This document shows, piece by piece, positions 25,660-38,086 of a stretch of 64,000 nucleotides of DNA. Position 1 is the first letter of the stretch; every line of letters starts with the position of its first letter. The DNA lies in NCBI RefSeq assembly GCF_004795855.1, contig NZ_CP039252.1, forward strand, positions 496,001 through 560,000. The letters run 5' to 3'. The notes below the pieces were generated by a model, which saw nothing but the letters and a program-made list of their open reading frames with translations, was not told where the DNA came from and did no database searches. The translations under genes were made by a program, and so were the position numbers. This DNA comes from Hydrogenophaga sp. PAMC20947 (GTDB lineage: Bacteria; Pseudomonadota; Gammaproteobacteria; Burkholderiales; Burkholderiaceae_C).

Positions 25660-27066
25660 ATGTTCACCGTTGACCCCAAAGCCGCATCGCCCCTGGTGGC
25701 ACAAATCGTCGAGGGATTTCGCGAAGCCATCCAGCGCGGTGACCTGCGTCCCGGCGCCAAAGCGCCGTCGATCCGCCAGTTCGCCCATGCCCAGGGCGTG
25801 AGCGTGTACACCGTGGTGGACGCTTATGACCGCCTGGTGGCACAGGGTTACTTCGCCTCACGCCCACATTCCGGGTTTTTTGTGCGCCAGCGTGAAGCGT
25901 TGGCCAGGTTGGGTCCCGATCAGACGCCGGTTGAGTCCGTCAACCACAATTTTGATTCCATGTGGTACCTGCGCCGGGTGTTTGAGAACCGGGCGCTGCG
26001 CATGAAACCCGGCTGTGGCTGGATCCCCGGCGACTGGCTGTTCCAAGACGGCTTGCGCCGCAGTCTGCGCTCGCTGGCCGCCGACAACGCCGAGCTGGGC
26101 GGCTACGGCGAACCCAAGGGTTACCCCCCGTTGCGCCAACTGGTGCGCGATCTGCTAGCCGAGCAGGAAATCGCGGTGACCACCGATCAGGTCTTGCTCA
26201 CGCATGGCTCCAGCCAGGGGCTTGATCTGGTCGCGCGCTGCCTGGTGCGCGCTGGCGATGTGGTGCTGGTGGACGATCCGGGTTATCCCAATCTGCTGTT
26301 TTCGCTGCGCTTTCTCGGTGCGAAGCTGGTGGGCGTGCCCCGCACGCCCCACGGCTACGACCTGGCGGCGTTGGAAGCGCTGGTGATCGAACACCAGCCC
26401 AAGGTGTTTTTCACCCAGCCGCGCCTGCAAAGCCCAACCGGGTCGGTGGCCAACCTGGCGCATCTGCACCGTGTGCTGCAACTGGCTGAAAAGCACCACT
26501 TCACGGTGGTGGAAAACGACATCTACGCCGATCTCGATCCCGAGCCTCGCCCGTCGCTGGCCAGTCTGGACCAGTTGCAGCGTGTGGTCTACCTCAGCAG
26601 CTTCTCCAAGACCATCTCGCCCAACCTGCGTGTGGGCTTCATGGCCGCACCGCCCGATTTGCTGGAGGATTTTGCCCAGCTGAAAATGATTTCGGGGTTG
26701 ACCTCGTCCGAATTCAGCGAGCGCCTGGTGTGTGGCGCGCTGCTGGACGGGCGCTGGCGCAAACACCTGCGCGGCCTGCGCGACCGTTTGGCCGCAGCCC
26801 ACCAACGCGTGGCGCAAGCGCTGGAAAACAAAGGTTTTGAGATCTTTGCAGAGCCCAAGGCGGGTTTGTTTCTGTGGGCGCAGCACCCCGATATACACGA
26901 CGCTGCCGAACTGGCCTACAAGGCCGCCGAACAAGACATTTCGCTCGGCCCGGGCCACTTGTTCACCCCCAACCTGACACCCAGCCGGTGGCTTCGTTTC
27001 AATGTGGCCTACTCCGATGAGCCGCAGGTTTGGGCCTTTCTGAAAGAGCAAACTAAGGCTGCCTGA
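25660..27066 (+). CDS. GabR/MocR-family regulator (GntR HTH fused to aminotransferase-like domain)
   Basis: This 468-residue protein has an N-terminal GntR winged helix (about residues 5-75, with A-P-S-I-R-Q-F-A and G-V-S-V-Y-T-V-V-D-A-Y) and a large class I aminotransferase-like domain. The PLP lysine is in S-S-F-S-K-T-I-S-P-N. In GabR the PLP domain senses GABA and activates gabT/gabD; the divergent gabT here makes the same job likely. A taurine- or pyridoxal-responsive member cannot be excluded from sequence alone. Confidence 0.9.
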   Translation: MFTVDPKAASPLVAQIVEGFREAIQRGDLRPGAKAPSIRQFAHAQGVSVYTVVDAYDRLVAQGYFASRPHSGFFVRQREALARLGPDQTPVESVNHNFDSMWYLRRVFENRALRMKPGCGWIPGDWLFQDGLRRSLRSLAADNAELGGYGEPKGYPPLRQLVRDLLAEQEIAVTTDQVLLTHGSSQGLDLVARCLVRAGDVVLVDDPGYPNLLFSLRFLGAKLVGVPRTPHGYDLAALEALVIEHQPKVFFTQPRLQSPTGSVANLAHLHRVLQLAEKHHFTVVENDIYADLDPEPRPSLASLDQLQRVVYLSSFSKTISPNLRVGFMAAPPDLLEDFAQLKMISGLTSSEFSERLVCGALLDGRWRKHLRGLRDRLAAAHQRVAQALENKGFEIFAEPKAGLFLWAQHPDIHDAAELAYKAAEQDISLGPGHLFTPNLTPSRWLRFNVAYSDEPQVWAFLKEQTKAA

Positions 27067-27171
27067 TCCCGCAACGGCCCTCTTTCGACCGATGCCCCCA
27101 CAGTTTGCGAAAATACAGGGGTTTATGGGCGCCAATGCCCACCCTCGTCTCCGACTCCTCACAAGGCCACC

Positions 27172-29817
<2,646 letters not shown>

Positions 29818-29844
29818 AGCTTTTTAACCTCGCGGGTGTGTGAG

Positions 29845-30072
29845 ATGCGAACGGCTGTGACGCGCTTTGGCCTTGGGTGGCCGCTCATGGCGATGTTGAT
29901 GCTGGGCAGTTTGAGCGGCTGTGCCGTGGTAGCGGTGGTTGACACCGCTGCCTCGGCGGTGATCGGTGTGGGCGGCCTGGTGGTGGATGCGGCCGTGGGC
30001 ACGGTGCGCATCGGCGGCAAGGTGGTGGGCGCCGGTGCCGATATGGTGCTGGGCTCCGACAGCGACGAGTGA
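29845..30072 (+). CDS. Small Gly/Val-rich lipoprotein
   Basis: A 75-residue protein with a lipoprotein signal (lipobox L-S-G-C, Cys26). The short mature part is dominated by Val, Gly and Ala and ends in acidic residues. Similar small proteins of unknown function often sit near alaS or rluA in Burkholderiales. The ATG at 29845 is preferred to the GTG at 29836 because it gives the cleaner signal peptide; the ribosome-binding site is weak. Function unknown. Confidence 0.6.
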   Translation: MRTAVTRFGLGWPLMAMLMLGSLSGCAVVAVVDTAASAVIGVGGLVVDAAVGTVRIGGKVVGAGADMVLGSDSDE

Positions 30073-30171
30073 GTTCAGAGCGGGGCCTGGAGCCCGTTTG
30101 CCCTCATGGCAGTAGCTGCATTGTTCGGCCTTGCGGTCCTGCACCACGGTCTGAGGGCGCTCGCTGTTTTC

Positions 30172-31137
30172 TCACTTTGAATTGAGCCCGGTTTGAGCCG
30201 CATCCTTGGGCCACTCCAGGTTTCGCTCGCTCTGAAACGCCCGCACGGCTCCGGTGATCGGATCGGTGAAACCGATGTGCTGGGCCAGCAGCTGCAACGG
30301 TTTCGAAAAATCCTCCAGATCGTCGGGTCCGTGCTGCACGGTCGGGTAGAGCTGGTCGCCTGCAATGGGCAGGCCCAGGGCGTTCATGTGAACCCGCAAC
30401 TGGTGCCGTTTGCCCGTGACGGGTGTCAGTTGATAGCGTGCCCAGTTGCCCCGTTGCTCCAGCAGGTTCACGTGTGTTTCGCTGTTGGGCGTTGAAGTTT
30501 CGTCGGCCTCGCACATGCGGTAGAACTCGGTCGGGTGCTCCACCAGGCGGCTTTGGCGGATATGGGGCCAGGTCAGTGCGCAAGTCGCGGCCGCGATGGC
30601 CTCGTAGGTTTTGTGCATTTCGTGTCCACTGAACAGCGCATGGTAGGCGCCGCGTTCTGCGGGTTGCACGGCGAACAGCACCAGCCCGGCGGTTTCCCGG
30701 TCAATGCGGTGCAAGGGCGCGAGCGCTGGCAGGTTCAGGCGCCGTTGCAGACGCACCAGCAGCGTTTCCTGCACAAATCGCCCGCCCGGCGTCACCGGGA
30801 GAAAGTGGGGTTTGTCGGCGACCACCAGGTGCTCATCCTGAAACAGCACGGTTTCCTCGAAGGGCACCGCTTGTTCGTTCGGCAGTTCGCGGTAGTAATA
30901 AACGCGGTGCCCCCCTCGAAACGGCTCGGTGGGCAGCAGCGCTTCGCCGTTCTCAGAGAGCACCAGGCCGCGGGCAAATCGCTCGGTCCATCCGTTGTGC
31001 GAAACCGCCGGCATTCTGTGGGCCAGGTAGTCCAGCACGGTGGCCCATGGCGCGGGCTTTGTGGTGGGCAGGGCCACGCAGCTGGCGGCCACGCCATGGA
31101 GCGCCGGGATATTGGGGTTGCCGGGACTGCGAGACAT
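30172..31137 (-). CDS. RluA-family rRNA/tRNA pseudouridine synthase
   Basis: A 321-residue pseudouridine synthase. The catalytic aspartate is in the family motif H-R-I-D-R-E-T-A-G-L. The N-terminal part lacks an obvious long S4 domain, and a second conserved segment K-R-H-Q-L-R-V-H-M is visible. Which uridine in rRNA or tRNA it modifies cannot be told from the sequence. It is convergent with the small lipoprotein gene. Confidence 0.88.
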   Translation of the reverse strand: MSRSPGNPNIPALHGVAASCVALPTTKPAPWATVLDYLAHRMPAVSHNGWTERFARGLVLSENGEALLPTEPFRGGHRVYYYRELPNEQAVPFEETVLFQDEHLVVADKPHFLPVTPGGRFVQETLLVRLQRRLNLPALAPLHRIDRETAGLVLFAVQPAERGAYHALFSGHEMHKTYEAIAAATCALTWPHIRQSRLVEHPTEFYRMCEADETSTPNSETHVNLLEQRGNWARYQLTPVTGKRHQLRVHMNALGLPIAGDQLYPTVQHGPDDLEDFSKPLQLLAQHIGFTDPITGAVRAFQSERNLEWPKDAAQTGLNSK

Positions 31138-31190
31138 GCGGTGGGTTCAGGGAGATGGCCGTGAAAGCGGCCTTGTGCCGACCTGAGCCG

Positions 31191-31964
31191 TCAGACCCGC
31201 TGGTAAATCAGATCCCAGACCCCGTGGCCGAGTTTGATGCCGCGGTTCTCGAATTTGGTCAGCGGACGGTAGTCGGGCTTGGGGGCGCAGCCGTGGGGGC
31301 CAGGCTCGGCAGCGGTGTTGACCAGCAGCGGCTCGGCCTTCAACACCGCATGCATCTGCTCCGCGTAGGGCTCCCAGTCGGTGGCCAGGTGGAGGTAACC
31401 GCCCGGTTTGATGTGGCGCGCCAGGCGGTTCACAAACGGGCCCTGGATCAGGCGGCGCTTGTGGTGACGGCTTTTGTGCCAGGGGTCGGGAAAGAAGATG
31501 TGCACCCCGTCCAGGCTTTGTTCGCCGAGCATGTGGTCCAGTACTTCCACCGCATCGTGGCGGAAGATGCGGATGTTCTCGATGCCGTTTTCGCCGATCA
31601 GTTTGAGCAGGGAGCCCACGCCCGGCTCATGCACTTCACAGCAGATGAAATTGTCGTCTGGTCGCACCTGGGCGATGTGCGCGGTGGCGCCGCCCATGCC
31701 GAAGCCAATTTCCATGAACAGAGGCGCGCTGCGGCCAAACGCCGTTTCGACGTCCAGCGGCTCAGGCTGGTAAGTCAAGAGGTATTTGGGGCCGTGCTGC
31801 TGGTAGGCCCTGGCTTGCCCCGGGCCCGTGCGCCCGGCACGCAGCACGTAGCTCTTGATCACCCGCATGTAGGGCTTGTCGCCGTCGGGAGCCCCTGCTG
31901 GCGCTGGTGTGGTCTCTTCGGGGGAGGGTGGGGCGGACGAGGGGTTTTCGTGTTCGGCGTTCAT
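31191..31964 (-). CDS. trmB: tRNA (guanine-N7-)-methyltransferase
   Basis: This SAM-dependent enzyme makes m7G46 in tRNA. It shows the SAM-binding motif [10 protein letters not shown] and the TrmB signature [15 protein letters not shown] chose the ATG at 31964 (257 aa); the first 40 or so residues are a Pro/Ala/Glu-rich tail ahead of the conserved domain. The longer frame upstream is repetitive C/G-rich DNA and not likely coding. Confidence 0.93.
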   Translation of the reverse strand: MNAEHENPSSAPPSPEETTPAPAGAPDGDKPYMRVIKSYVLRAGRTGPGQARAYQQHGPKYLLTYQPEPLDVETAFGRSAPLFMEIGFGMGGATAHIAQVRPDDNFICCEVHEPGVGSLLKLIGENGIENIRIFRHDAVEVLDHMLGEQSLDGVHIFFPDPWHKSRHHKRRLIQGPFVNRLARHIKPGGYLHLATDWEPYAEQMHAVLKAEPLLVNTAAEPGPHGCAPKPDYRPLTKFENRGIKLGHGVWDLIYQRV

Positions 31965-32059
31965 GGCAGGGGAGAGAGGTCGACCCCGATTGTAGGCGGG
32001 GCCGCGATCTTCACGCCCACGCCCACGCCCACAAAGATGCACAAGGCACCGACCCAGGT

Positions 32060-33838
32060 TCAGGCGGAGCCAACTGCATGGCCTGGCAAGACGGAGCCTT
32101 CGGGCAGGTGCATCACCATCTTTCGGGAATCGGCGCCCAGCAGGTCCAGCGATTTCTCCAGATGCGAGAGCACGCGGCGCTCGTCCGGCGCTTCGGTGTG
32201 TTCCAGGATGGCTGCACCTGCGGGCAGCAGGATCGACACCATGCGAAACCGCAAGTCCAGGTCGCCCGGCAATATGGAGGTTCTTTCCAGCCCCTTGACG
32301 ACAAAGTGCTGGGCGATGAGTTTGATCTGTGGCAAGGCCACGGGGCCTTCAATCAGAATGGTAAACCGGGTATTGGCCATCCGGCAGACCGTGTCCACAT
32401 CGCGCACCACGCGTGAAAGCTTGGACGCCGCGATCACCAGCGCCCTGTCCCCCACTTCCCGCCCTTCGACCGCCACAATTTCCGCGTGGTTGGCCAGCTC
32501 GACGACCAGCACGGCGCATTGGTGCCCATAGCGCTCCGCCCGGCGCATGGCGTCGCGCATGCGCAGCCGGAGCACGGGCATGACGGTCAGGCCCGTCAGG
32601 GGATCGGTGCTCTCCAGCGTGCGCAGCCGGGCCCGGTTTTCGTTGAAGTGCTTCGCCCGGTGGTGGAGGATGTAGAGCAGCACCGGGATTTCAATGGCCG
32701 AACCGATCAACACACTGTATTGCGTGGCCCAGCTGTCTGTGATCAGGCCTGCCGCGCGCAGGGCGGGGAAAAAGTAGCCTATTTGCAGCGGCAGGAAGCC
32801 CAGTGCCAGCCAGCCCGCGTAACGTTCTCCCCGGCGCCAGGCCCAAATGGTCATGACGGGGCCAATCACAACCGTGAGCAGGCCGTAGAGATTGAGAAGC
32901 AGCAGTGCAGTGGCGTTGTTCAGGGTTAGGTACACCACCGGGTACAGCAGGCCCACCACAGAGAAAGCCAAAGCCGCTGTCGCCGCTCGCTGGCTGTAGC
33001 GAGCGATGGCACACACTTCGGCCACAAACCAGTTGCCGGTAGCGGCCAGCCAGAGCATGAAGACGGCGGGTGAGGCGTTGTTCCACCAGGCCCAGTCTGG
33101 CCAGAAAAACAGGCCCCCGATACCCGTGAACGCGAGCTGAAATCCCAGCATGCAGCCCACGTAGACCATGTAGATCACGAACGCACGGTCGCGGTAGAGG
33201 CGCGCGTGCACCCATCCCAGGAACATCACCAGCAACCCGAAGCCCAGGTAGCCGCCGAGCATCAGATAGGTCCAGTGGCGCTTGCTTTGAAGATCCGACT
33301 GCGAGATGAGGTGGTAGCGCGGGCTCAGCGGGGTGGGCTTGCTGGCCATGCGCAGCCACGCGGTGTAGCCACCGGCACCCACTTCGAACACGGGAGATCG
33401 GTCGGGGATGGACCATTGCGCCACCGGCAGTGAGTCGCCCGCCCGGTTGATCTTCCATCCTGCGTTTCCATCGGGCAGGTACAGGTTCACGCTGTCGATG
33501 AAGGCTGAAGAATCAAACAGGAGGTGCCAGCGTTCGGTGGGGTCCAGGGGGGGCAAATCCAGCCGCACCCAGAGTGCAGCTTCGCCCAGGCGAAACGCCT
33601 GATTCGGTTGCAAGGCTTGAAATTCGGTGGGCGCAAACTGGGCCACCTGCTCGATGGTGGCTTGCCCGGAGGCATCCACCCAGTAAGGGCTTTGCGCCGC
33701 GATGTTGTGAGGCGCAGCCCCGGCTGCCGATGCCAGCCCGGGCCACCACAGTGCGATGCTGGCCAGCATCAGCAAAAGGACGAATCGGGCAGGAAAGAAC
33801 ACAGTGGAGCGGATGTGCATGGTTCGAAAGGGCCGCAT
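32060..33838 (-). CDS. 7TM-type membrane sensor with degenerate GGDEF domain
   Basis: This 592-residue protein has a signal peptide, an N-terminal periplasmic 7TMR-DISM-type beta domain (about 45-180), seven or so membrane helices (about 190-390) and a C-terminal GGDEF-fold domain (from about 410, beginning D-P-L-T-G-L). At the place of G-G-D-E-F the sequence reads A-N-T-R-F within [11 protein letters not shown]. The catalytic aspartate/glutamate pair is therefore lost and cyclic-di-GMP synthesis is unlikely. It may bind nucleotides or proteins as a receptor. The next gene (MpaB-like) overlaps by one base. Confidence 0.82.
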   Translation of the reverse strand: MRPFRTMHIRSTVFFPARFVLLLMLASIALWWPGLASAAGAAPHNIAAQSPYWVDASGQATIEQVAQFAPTEFQALQPNQAFRLGEAALWVRLDLPPLDPTERWHLLFDSSAFIDSVNLYLPDGNAGWKINRAGDSLPVAQWSIPDRSPVFEVGAGGYTAWLRMASKPTPLSPRYHLISQSDLQSKRHWTYLMLGGYLGFGLLVMFLGWVHARLYRDRAFVIYMVYVGCMLGFQLAFTGIGGLFFWPDWAWWNNASPAVFMLWLAATGNWFVAEVCAIARYSQRAATAALAFSVVGLLYPVVYLTLNNATALLLLNLYGLLTVVIGPVMTIWAWRRGERYAGWLALGFLPLQIGYFFPALRAAGLITDSWATQYSVLIGSAIEIPVLLYILHHRAKHFNENRARLRTLESTDPLTGLTVMPVLRLRMRDAMRRAERYGHQCAVLVVELANHAEIVAVEGREVGDRALVIAASKLSRVVRDVDTVCRMANTRFTILIEGPVALPQIKLIAQHFVVKGLERTSILPGDLDLRFRMVSILLPAGAAILEHTEAPDERRVLSHLEKSLDLLGADSRKMVMHLPEGSVLPGHAVGSA

Positions 33839-35190
33839 CAGGTGTTGCGCCAGGGCCCCGCCGTGGTGAAACGGTCTTCAAGGCGGTTGAGCCAGGGCAG
33901 CGCATGGGGATCGTCGCTCCATTGGGACACGGTGTCTTGCATGGCATTGATCACGTGGATCGGCAAACGCAGTGGGCGGGTCTGGTCAAGCAGAAATCGG
34001 GTGAGCAGGTGGTAGCCGATGATGCGTGTCAGGAGGCGGGAGAGGGAGAACCTGGGGGACACCCAGCGGACCACGGTGTCGATCGCGCGCGTCAAACCCA
34101 GGCCGAGCAGGAACACCACCCAGGTGAACCACGGCACCTGCTGGTTTATGCCGACGGACTTCGCTGTTTTCATGCCAATGAGCCACTGGGTCAGCGGCAC
34201 CGGGATGTGCCGGATCACCGGCAGCTTGATGGCATCGGCCATGGTTTGCATGAGCGCTTGTCCGAGGGCCGGGCGCGGATCGGGTGCTACGCGCTGCTCA
34301 CGCGCCTGTGCGTGCTGTCGAATGCGCTCGAACAACGCCTGCGCTTCGGCCACCGTGTGCACCATCAGCTCGCGCCGGATTCCCAGCACATGGCCCATGA
34401 CATTCCAGGTATGCAGATAGGCCTCTTCGTCTTGGGGTGACAAAGGCAGGCCCAGACGGCGCATGCCTTGCAGAAAACTGTAGCTGAAGGTGAGCAGGGT
34501 ATAGGCCAGTTCCACCTGGTTGCACGGCAGGCCCTGGGTGTCGGTATTCCACCCGTGCGACATCAGGGCTGCGTAAAGGTTGGGCTGAGGCGTGTGGGTG
34601 TTCACGGGGGGCATTGCACCGATGACCGAACCGGGATGCCCCCGCAAGATGAGGTGCCGGATGGTCGCGTGAATCAGCCGGACCTTGAGGACCTGGGCCA
34701 CGCCGGAGCCCTCAGGGCTCAATAGTCCGCCGCGCATCATGACCGGAAACACCATGGCGGCGGTCTGGCGAATGCGGTGCTCGGTGTGCGCTTCCAGCTG
34801 GCCCGCAATGTGCAGCACTTCGGCCAGGTCGGGCAGCACGTAGCACTCGGGCAGGCTGGTGCAGAACAGCAGGGTGCACGACAGTGGGCCGTGGTCCATG
34901 AACAGCTTTTCGGCTCTGGCCACTTTGGCAGGGTCTGCCCACTCAGGCAGGACCGCACCTTCGGCCAGGTAGTCCTGCAGGGCCTTCACGGTGTGTGGGT
35001 CGGTTGCAGCACCTTCGGGCTGCCAGCCGCTCAGCGCGCCATTGGTGGTCCAGCTCGCCATGAGCCGGGTGGCCAGTGTCAGCCCGGTGGTGTCCAGCGG
35101 ATCATGGGTTGCCATGAAGGCGGCCACGGCGTCATCGGCCAGGGGATCGGCCATCCGTTCCAGCGATTCGATCAGGGGGATGGGGTTCAC
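33838..35190 (-). CDS. MpaB-family oxygenase (latex-clearing-protein-like, DUF2236)
   Basis: The 450-residue protein shows the DUF2236/MpaB pattern: V-R-L-I-H-A-T-I-R-H with heme-ligand-type histidines, then N-Q-V-E-L-A-Y-T-L-L-T-F-S-Y and E-A-Y-L-H-T-W-N-V-M-G-H-V-L-G. The family includes rubber-cleaving Lcp and fungal MpaB, both heme- or oxygen-using, but most bacterial members have no known substrate. A hydrophobic segment at about 355-375 suggests membrane association. It is followed by and slightly overlaps the membrane sensor gene. Confidence 0.7.
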   Translation of the reverse strand: MNPIPLIESLERMADPLADDAVAAFMATHDPLDTTGLTLATRLMASWTTNGALSGWQPEGAATDPHTVKALQDYLAEGAVLPEWADPAKVARAEKLFMDHGPLSCTLLFCTSLPECYVLPDLAEVLHIAGQLEAHTEHRIRQTAAMVFPVMMRGGLLSPEGSGVAQVLKVRLIHATIRHLILRGHPGSVIGAMPPVNTHTPQPNLYAALMSHGWNTDTQGLPCNQVELAYTLLTFSYSFLQGMRRLGLPLSPQDEEAYLHTWNVMGHVLGIRRELMVHTVAEAQALFERIRQHAQAREQRVAPDPRPALGQALMQTMADAIKLPVIRHIPVPLTQWLIGMKTAKSVGINQQVPWFTWVVFLLGLGLTRAIDTVVRWVSPRFSLSRLLTRIIGYHLLTRFLLDQTRPLRLPIHVINAMQDTVSQWSDDPHALPWLNRLEDRFTTAGPWRNT

Positions 35191-35287
35191 GCAAGGGTTC
35201 CTTGTGTTTCTGGGACGGCGACCGGAGCGATTCCCTCGGCCTCGGCGAGGCAGGTGAATATGTTACAGGTTGTTCGTGCTGGGGCCG

Positions 35288-36190
35288 TCAAAGTGTTGCC
35301 GGGTGTTTGTTCGTTGCCGGTGTACAAGCCCAGTCTTTCAGCCAGGTTTGCAGGCTTTCAGGCACGGTGCCCGGGCAGGACGGTAACCCCAGATGCGCAG
35401 CTGCCTGACGGAGCGACCCCGCGGGGTCGTTGAGATCGAGTGCCTGTGCACCGTTTTGCTTGCTGAGCTTTTCACCGTTCTCGCCCAACACCAGGGGAAT
35501 ATGTCGGTAGCGGGGTTGTGGCACCTCCAGCAGCAACTGCAGCACGATCTGACGGGGGGTGTTGTCGAGCAAGTCCTGACCGCGCACGACATGGGTGATG
35601 CCTTGATCGGCGTCGTCCACCACCACCGCCAGCTGGTACGCCCACAGGCCGTCGGCGCGTTTGAGCACAAAGTCACCAACGGCCTTGCCCACGTTCTGGT
35701 GCTGCGGACCCAGTTGCAGGTCGGTCCAGGTGATATCAGACGGCTCAGGCACGGCCAGACGCCAGGCTCGGGCGGGTTTGCCTTTCAGGCCACCGTTTTC
35801 AGGCCTGCAAGTGCCAGGGTAGACGGCTGAGTGGTGTCGATCCGTGTGCAGACCCCGTGATGCCAGGGTCTCTTCGATGTCTTTCCGGGAACACCCACAG
35901 GGGTAGGCATGCTGGTGCTGCATCAGGCGGTCAAGTGCGCGCTGGTACATCGATGCCCGTTGCGATTGGTACAGCACCGGCTCATCGCTCACCAGCCCAC
36001 AGGCTGCCAGTTGTTGACGGATGAGCGCATCGGCGCCAGGGATGCAGCGCGGGGTGTCCACGTCTTCCATGCGCACGATCCAGGTGCCGCCATGGGCGCG
36101 TGCATCCAGCCAGCTGGCCAGCGCCGCCACAAGGGAACCCGCGTGCAGCGGGCCTGTGGGGGAGGGGGCAAATCGTCCCCGGTAGTTCAT
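35288..36190 (-). CDS. gluQ: Glutamyl-Q tRNA(Asp) synthetase
   Basis: This paralogue of the glutamyl-tRNA synthetase catalytic domain attaches glutamate to queuosine of tRNA-Asp. The class I HIGH motif is present as P-L-H-A-G-S, the KMSKS loop as K-L-S-K-Q, and a zinc site C-G-C with a later C. The anticodon-binding domain of full GluRS is absent, as expected at 300 aa. I chose the ATG at 36190; the frame stays open for hundreds of bases upstream only because it runs through the 84-bp repeat array. Confidence 0.92.
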   Translation of the reverse strand: MNYRGRFAPSPTGPLHAGSLVAALASWLDARAHGGTWIVRMEDVDTPRCIPGADALIRQQLAACGLVSDEPVLYQSQRASMYQRALDRLMQHQHAYPCGCSRKDIEETLASRGLHTDRHHSAVYPGTCRPENGGLKGKPARAWRLAVPEPSDITWTDLQLGPQHQNVGKAVGDFVLKRADGLWAYQLAVVVDDADQGITHVVRGQDLLDNTPRQIVLQLLLEVPQPRYRHIPLVLGENGEKLSKQNGAQALDLNDPAGSLRQAAAHLGLPSCPGTVPESLQTWLKDWACTPATNKHPATL

Positions 36191-36196
36191 GACAAT

Positions 36197-36780
36197 GCCC
36201 CCACGCTCCGCCGCTGCGCGGGTCGCTGCCCCCCGAGGGGGCTGACCTGGCTTGGGGCGGCCCTGCGCTGCGGTCGATGGGCCCCCACGCTCTGCTGCTG
36301 CGCGGGTCGCTGCCCCCCGAGGGGGCTGACCTGGCTTGGGGCGGCCCTGCGCTGCGGTCGATGGGCCCCCACGCTCTGCCGCTGCGCGGGTCGCTGCCCC
36401 CCGAGGGGGCTGACCTGGCTTGGGGCGGCCCTGCGCTGCGGTCCTGGCACCCCCACGCTCCGCCGCTGCGCGGGTCGCTGCCCCCCGAGGGGGCTGACCT
36501 GGCTTGGGGCGGCCCTGCGCTGCGGTCGATGGGCCCCCACGTTCCGCCGCTGCGCGGGTTGCTGCCCCTCGAGGGGGCTGACCTGACTTGGGGCGGCCCT
36601 GCGCTGCGGTCGATTGGCCCCCACGTTCCGCCGCTGCGCGGGTTGCTGCCTCTCGAGGGGGCTGACCTGGCTTGGGGCGGCCCTGCGCTGCGGTTGATTG
36701 GCCCCCACGCTCCGCCATTGGGTGGGTCGCTGCCCGCGAGGGGGTTGACTTTCTTTGGGCCGGCTCTGCGTTGGGATTGA
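36197..36780. repeat. Seven-copy tandem array of an 84-bp intergenic repeat
   Basis: Units begin at 36197, 36281, 36365, 36449, 36533, 36617 and 36701 with exact 84-base spacing. The first six are nearly identical; the last is diverged and incomplete. Each contains a GC hairpin core, G-CCCCC-CGA-GGGGG-C, and the conserved words CCCCCACGCTC and TGACCTGGCTTGGGGC. The period is divisible by three, so both strands look open for long distances although the array is non-coding. It fills the gap between the oxidoreductase gene and gluQ. Confidence 0.95.
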
Positions 36781-36848
36781 TCGCCCCGCTGAAGAACGAA
36801 GATGGCCTGGGTCTGATCCCGCGCCAAAAGGATCGCAGCCTGCGGGAC

Positions 36849-38000
36849 TCACGCCATCGCCAGCGCCAGCTCCAGTCCGGAGACGAAAGCGTCTTCTACG
36901 CGGTGGCCCAGGCACCAGTCGCCACACAGGCCGATGCCCAGTTCGGCGTCCAGGATGAAAGGCCGGCCCAGTGGTTTTTGGGTCTGGGCGAAGCGCCAAC
37001 GGTGCACCACGGCATGGGCCGGGGTCACCCGGATGCCGGTGATTTCGGCGAAACCCTTGAGGAGCTTGGCTTTGACGCGCTCGGCGTCGTCTTCCAGGTG
37101 TTTGGCGGACCAGGCAGGGCTGGCCTGGATGGTCCAACGCTCAATGCGTTCACGGCCAGGCTTGCTGTTTTCCCGGGCCAGCCAGCTGATGCGGTGGTGG
37201 GTGCTTCGTGCAGCGTTCCACTGGGGCCCAATGTGTGGCAGGTTAGGCTGCATCGCGTTCGGGTAGGCCACCATCAGGGTCCAGCAAGGCGCGACTTGCA
37301 CCGGCTTGAGTTGCTGGCGCAGTTCGGGCGAGTGGCCCGAGGCCAGCAGCAGATCGTGGGTTTGCAAATGGGGCATGGCCAGCACCACCCGGTCGAAGCC
37401 CCCCACAACTTGCTGGCCGCCATCGTCGCCTTCAGCGCGCAACTGCCATTGTTCGGGATTGAGCGCATCGCGCTCGATGAGGGTGACCCGGACGCCGGTG
37501 AGTGTGGTGGCCCCCGTGACGTTGTGGCGTTCCGGATAAACCAGGGGCTGGGCCCAGTGGTTCACCAGACCGCTCATGCCCGGCACCGCCACGAAATGGG
37601 GCTCGGTGGGCGGTGGTGCGCTGGCGAGCACATGGCCCAGTTCGTCGAGCACCCTCACGGTGCTCACGCTCCAGGCCTTGACCTGGTCTTGCGCGGACAG
37701 CAGCACCTGGGCGAATCGTTTATCGCGCACGGTGAAGTACTGTGCGCCATGATCAAAGCCACCGAACTCGGTGCTGCGTGTTGCCATGCGCCCACCAAAT
37801 CCCTGGCTCTTTTCAATCAGCGTGACACGGTGTCCCGCTTGCAGCAGCGTTCGGGCGCACACCACGCCAGCCATGCCGGCGCCGACCACGGCGATGTGCA
37901 TGGGCGTTTTCACCGCTGCGGGTTTCTTTCGGGCGGTCGATTTGACCGGGGTTTTTCGCGGGGTTCTGGACGGGGCACTGCTGGGCTTGCTCTTGTTCAT
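36849..38000 (-). CDS. FAD-dependent amine-oxidase-like oxidoreductase (renalase-like)
   Basis: This 383-residue protein has a Lys/Pro-rich tail (residues 1-33) and then the Rossmann motif A-V-V-G-A-G-M-A-G and the FAD segment [15 protein letters not shown]. These mark the NAD(P)/FAD-dependent amine-oxidase-like family often called renalase-like. The start at 38000 has AAGAGAC upstream; an ATG at residue 34 would remove the basic tail. Its substrate is unknown, and it has no operon partner. Confidence 0.82.
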   Translation of the reverse strand: MNKSKPSSAPSRTPRKTPVKSTARKKPAAVKTPMHIAVVGAGMAGVVCARTLLQAGHRVTLIEKSQGFGGRMATRSTEFGGFDHGAQYFTVRDKRFAQVLLSAQDQVKAWSVSTVRVLDELGHVLASAPPPTEPHFVAVPGMSGLVNHWAQPLVYPERHNVTGATTLTGVRVTLIERDALNPEQWQLRAEGDDGGQQVVGGFDRVVLAMPHLQTHDLLLASGHSPELRQQLKPVQVAPCWTLMVAYPNAMQPNLPHIGPQWNAARSTHHRISWLARENSKPGRERIERWTIQASPAWSAKHLEDDAERVKAKLLKGFAEITGIRVTPAHAVVHRWRFAQTQKPLGRPFILDAELGIGLCGDWCLGHRVEDAFVSGLELALAMA

Positions 38001-38086
38001 GTCTCTTTGCCGGTTGACCTATGTGGGTCTGACTGTATCAGCCCTGACGCGCGCACGAACACAGTGGAAACAAGAAAGTGACGGGC

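Noticed and set aside
30073..30171. Codons directly after the RluA-type stop codon, in the same frame, encode a C-x-x-C-H heme-like motif (C-S-Y-C-H-E-G).
   Set aside because: It lies behind a normal stop codon in a 99-base gap between convergent genes, has no start or domain context and runs into the antisense of the small lipoprotein gene. Most likely chance, though a lost C-terminal extension cannot be fully excluded.
36190..36780. The repeat array as a CRISPR.
   Set aside because: Units are contiguous 84-bp tandem copies without unique spacers, and no cas genes are present.
35982..36827. Long open frames on both strands through the 84-bp repeat array, including an apparent 476-codon gluQ.
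   Set aside because: The repeat period is divisible by three, so any frame without a stop in one unit remains open through all units. The gluQ gene starts at 36190.
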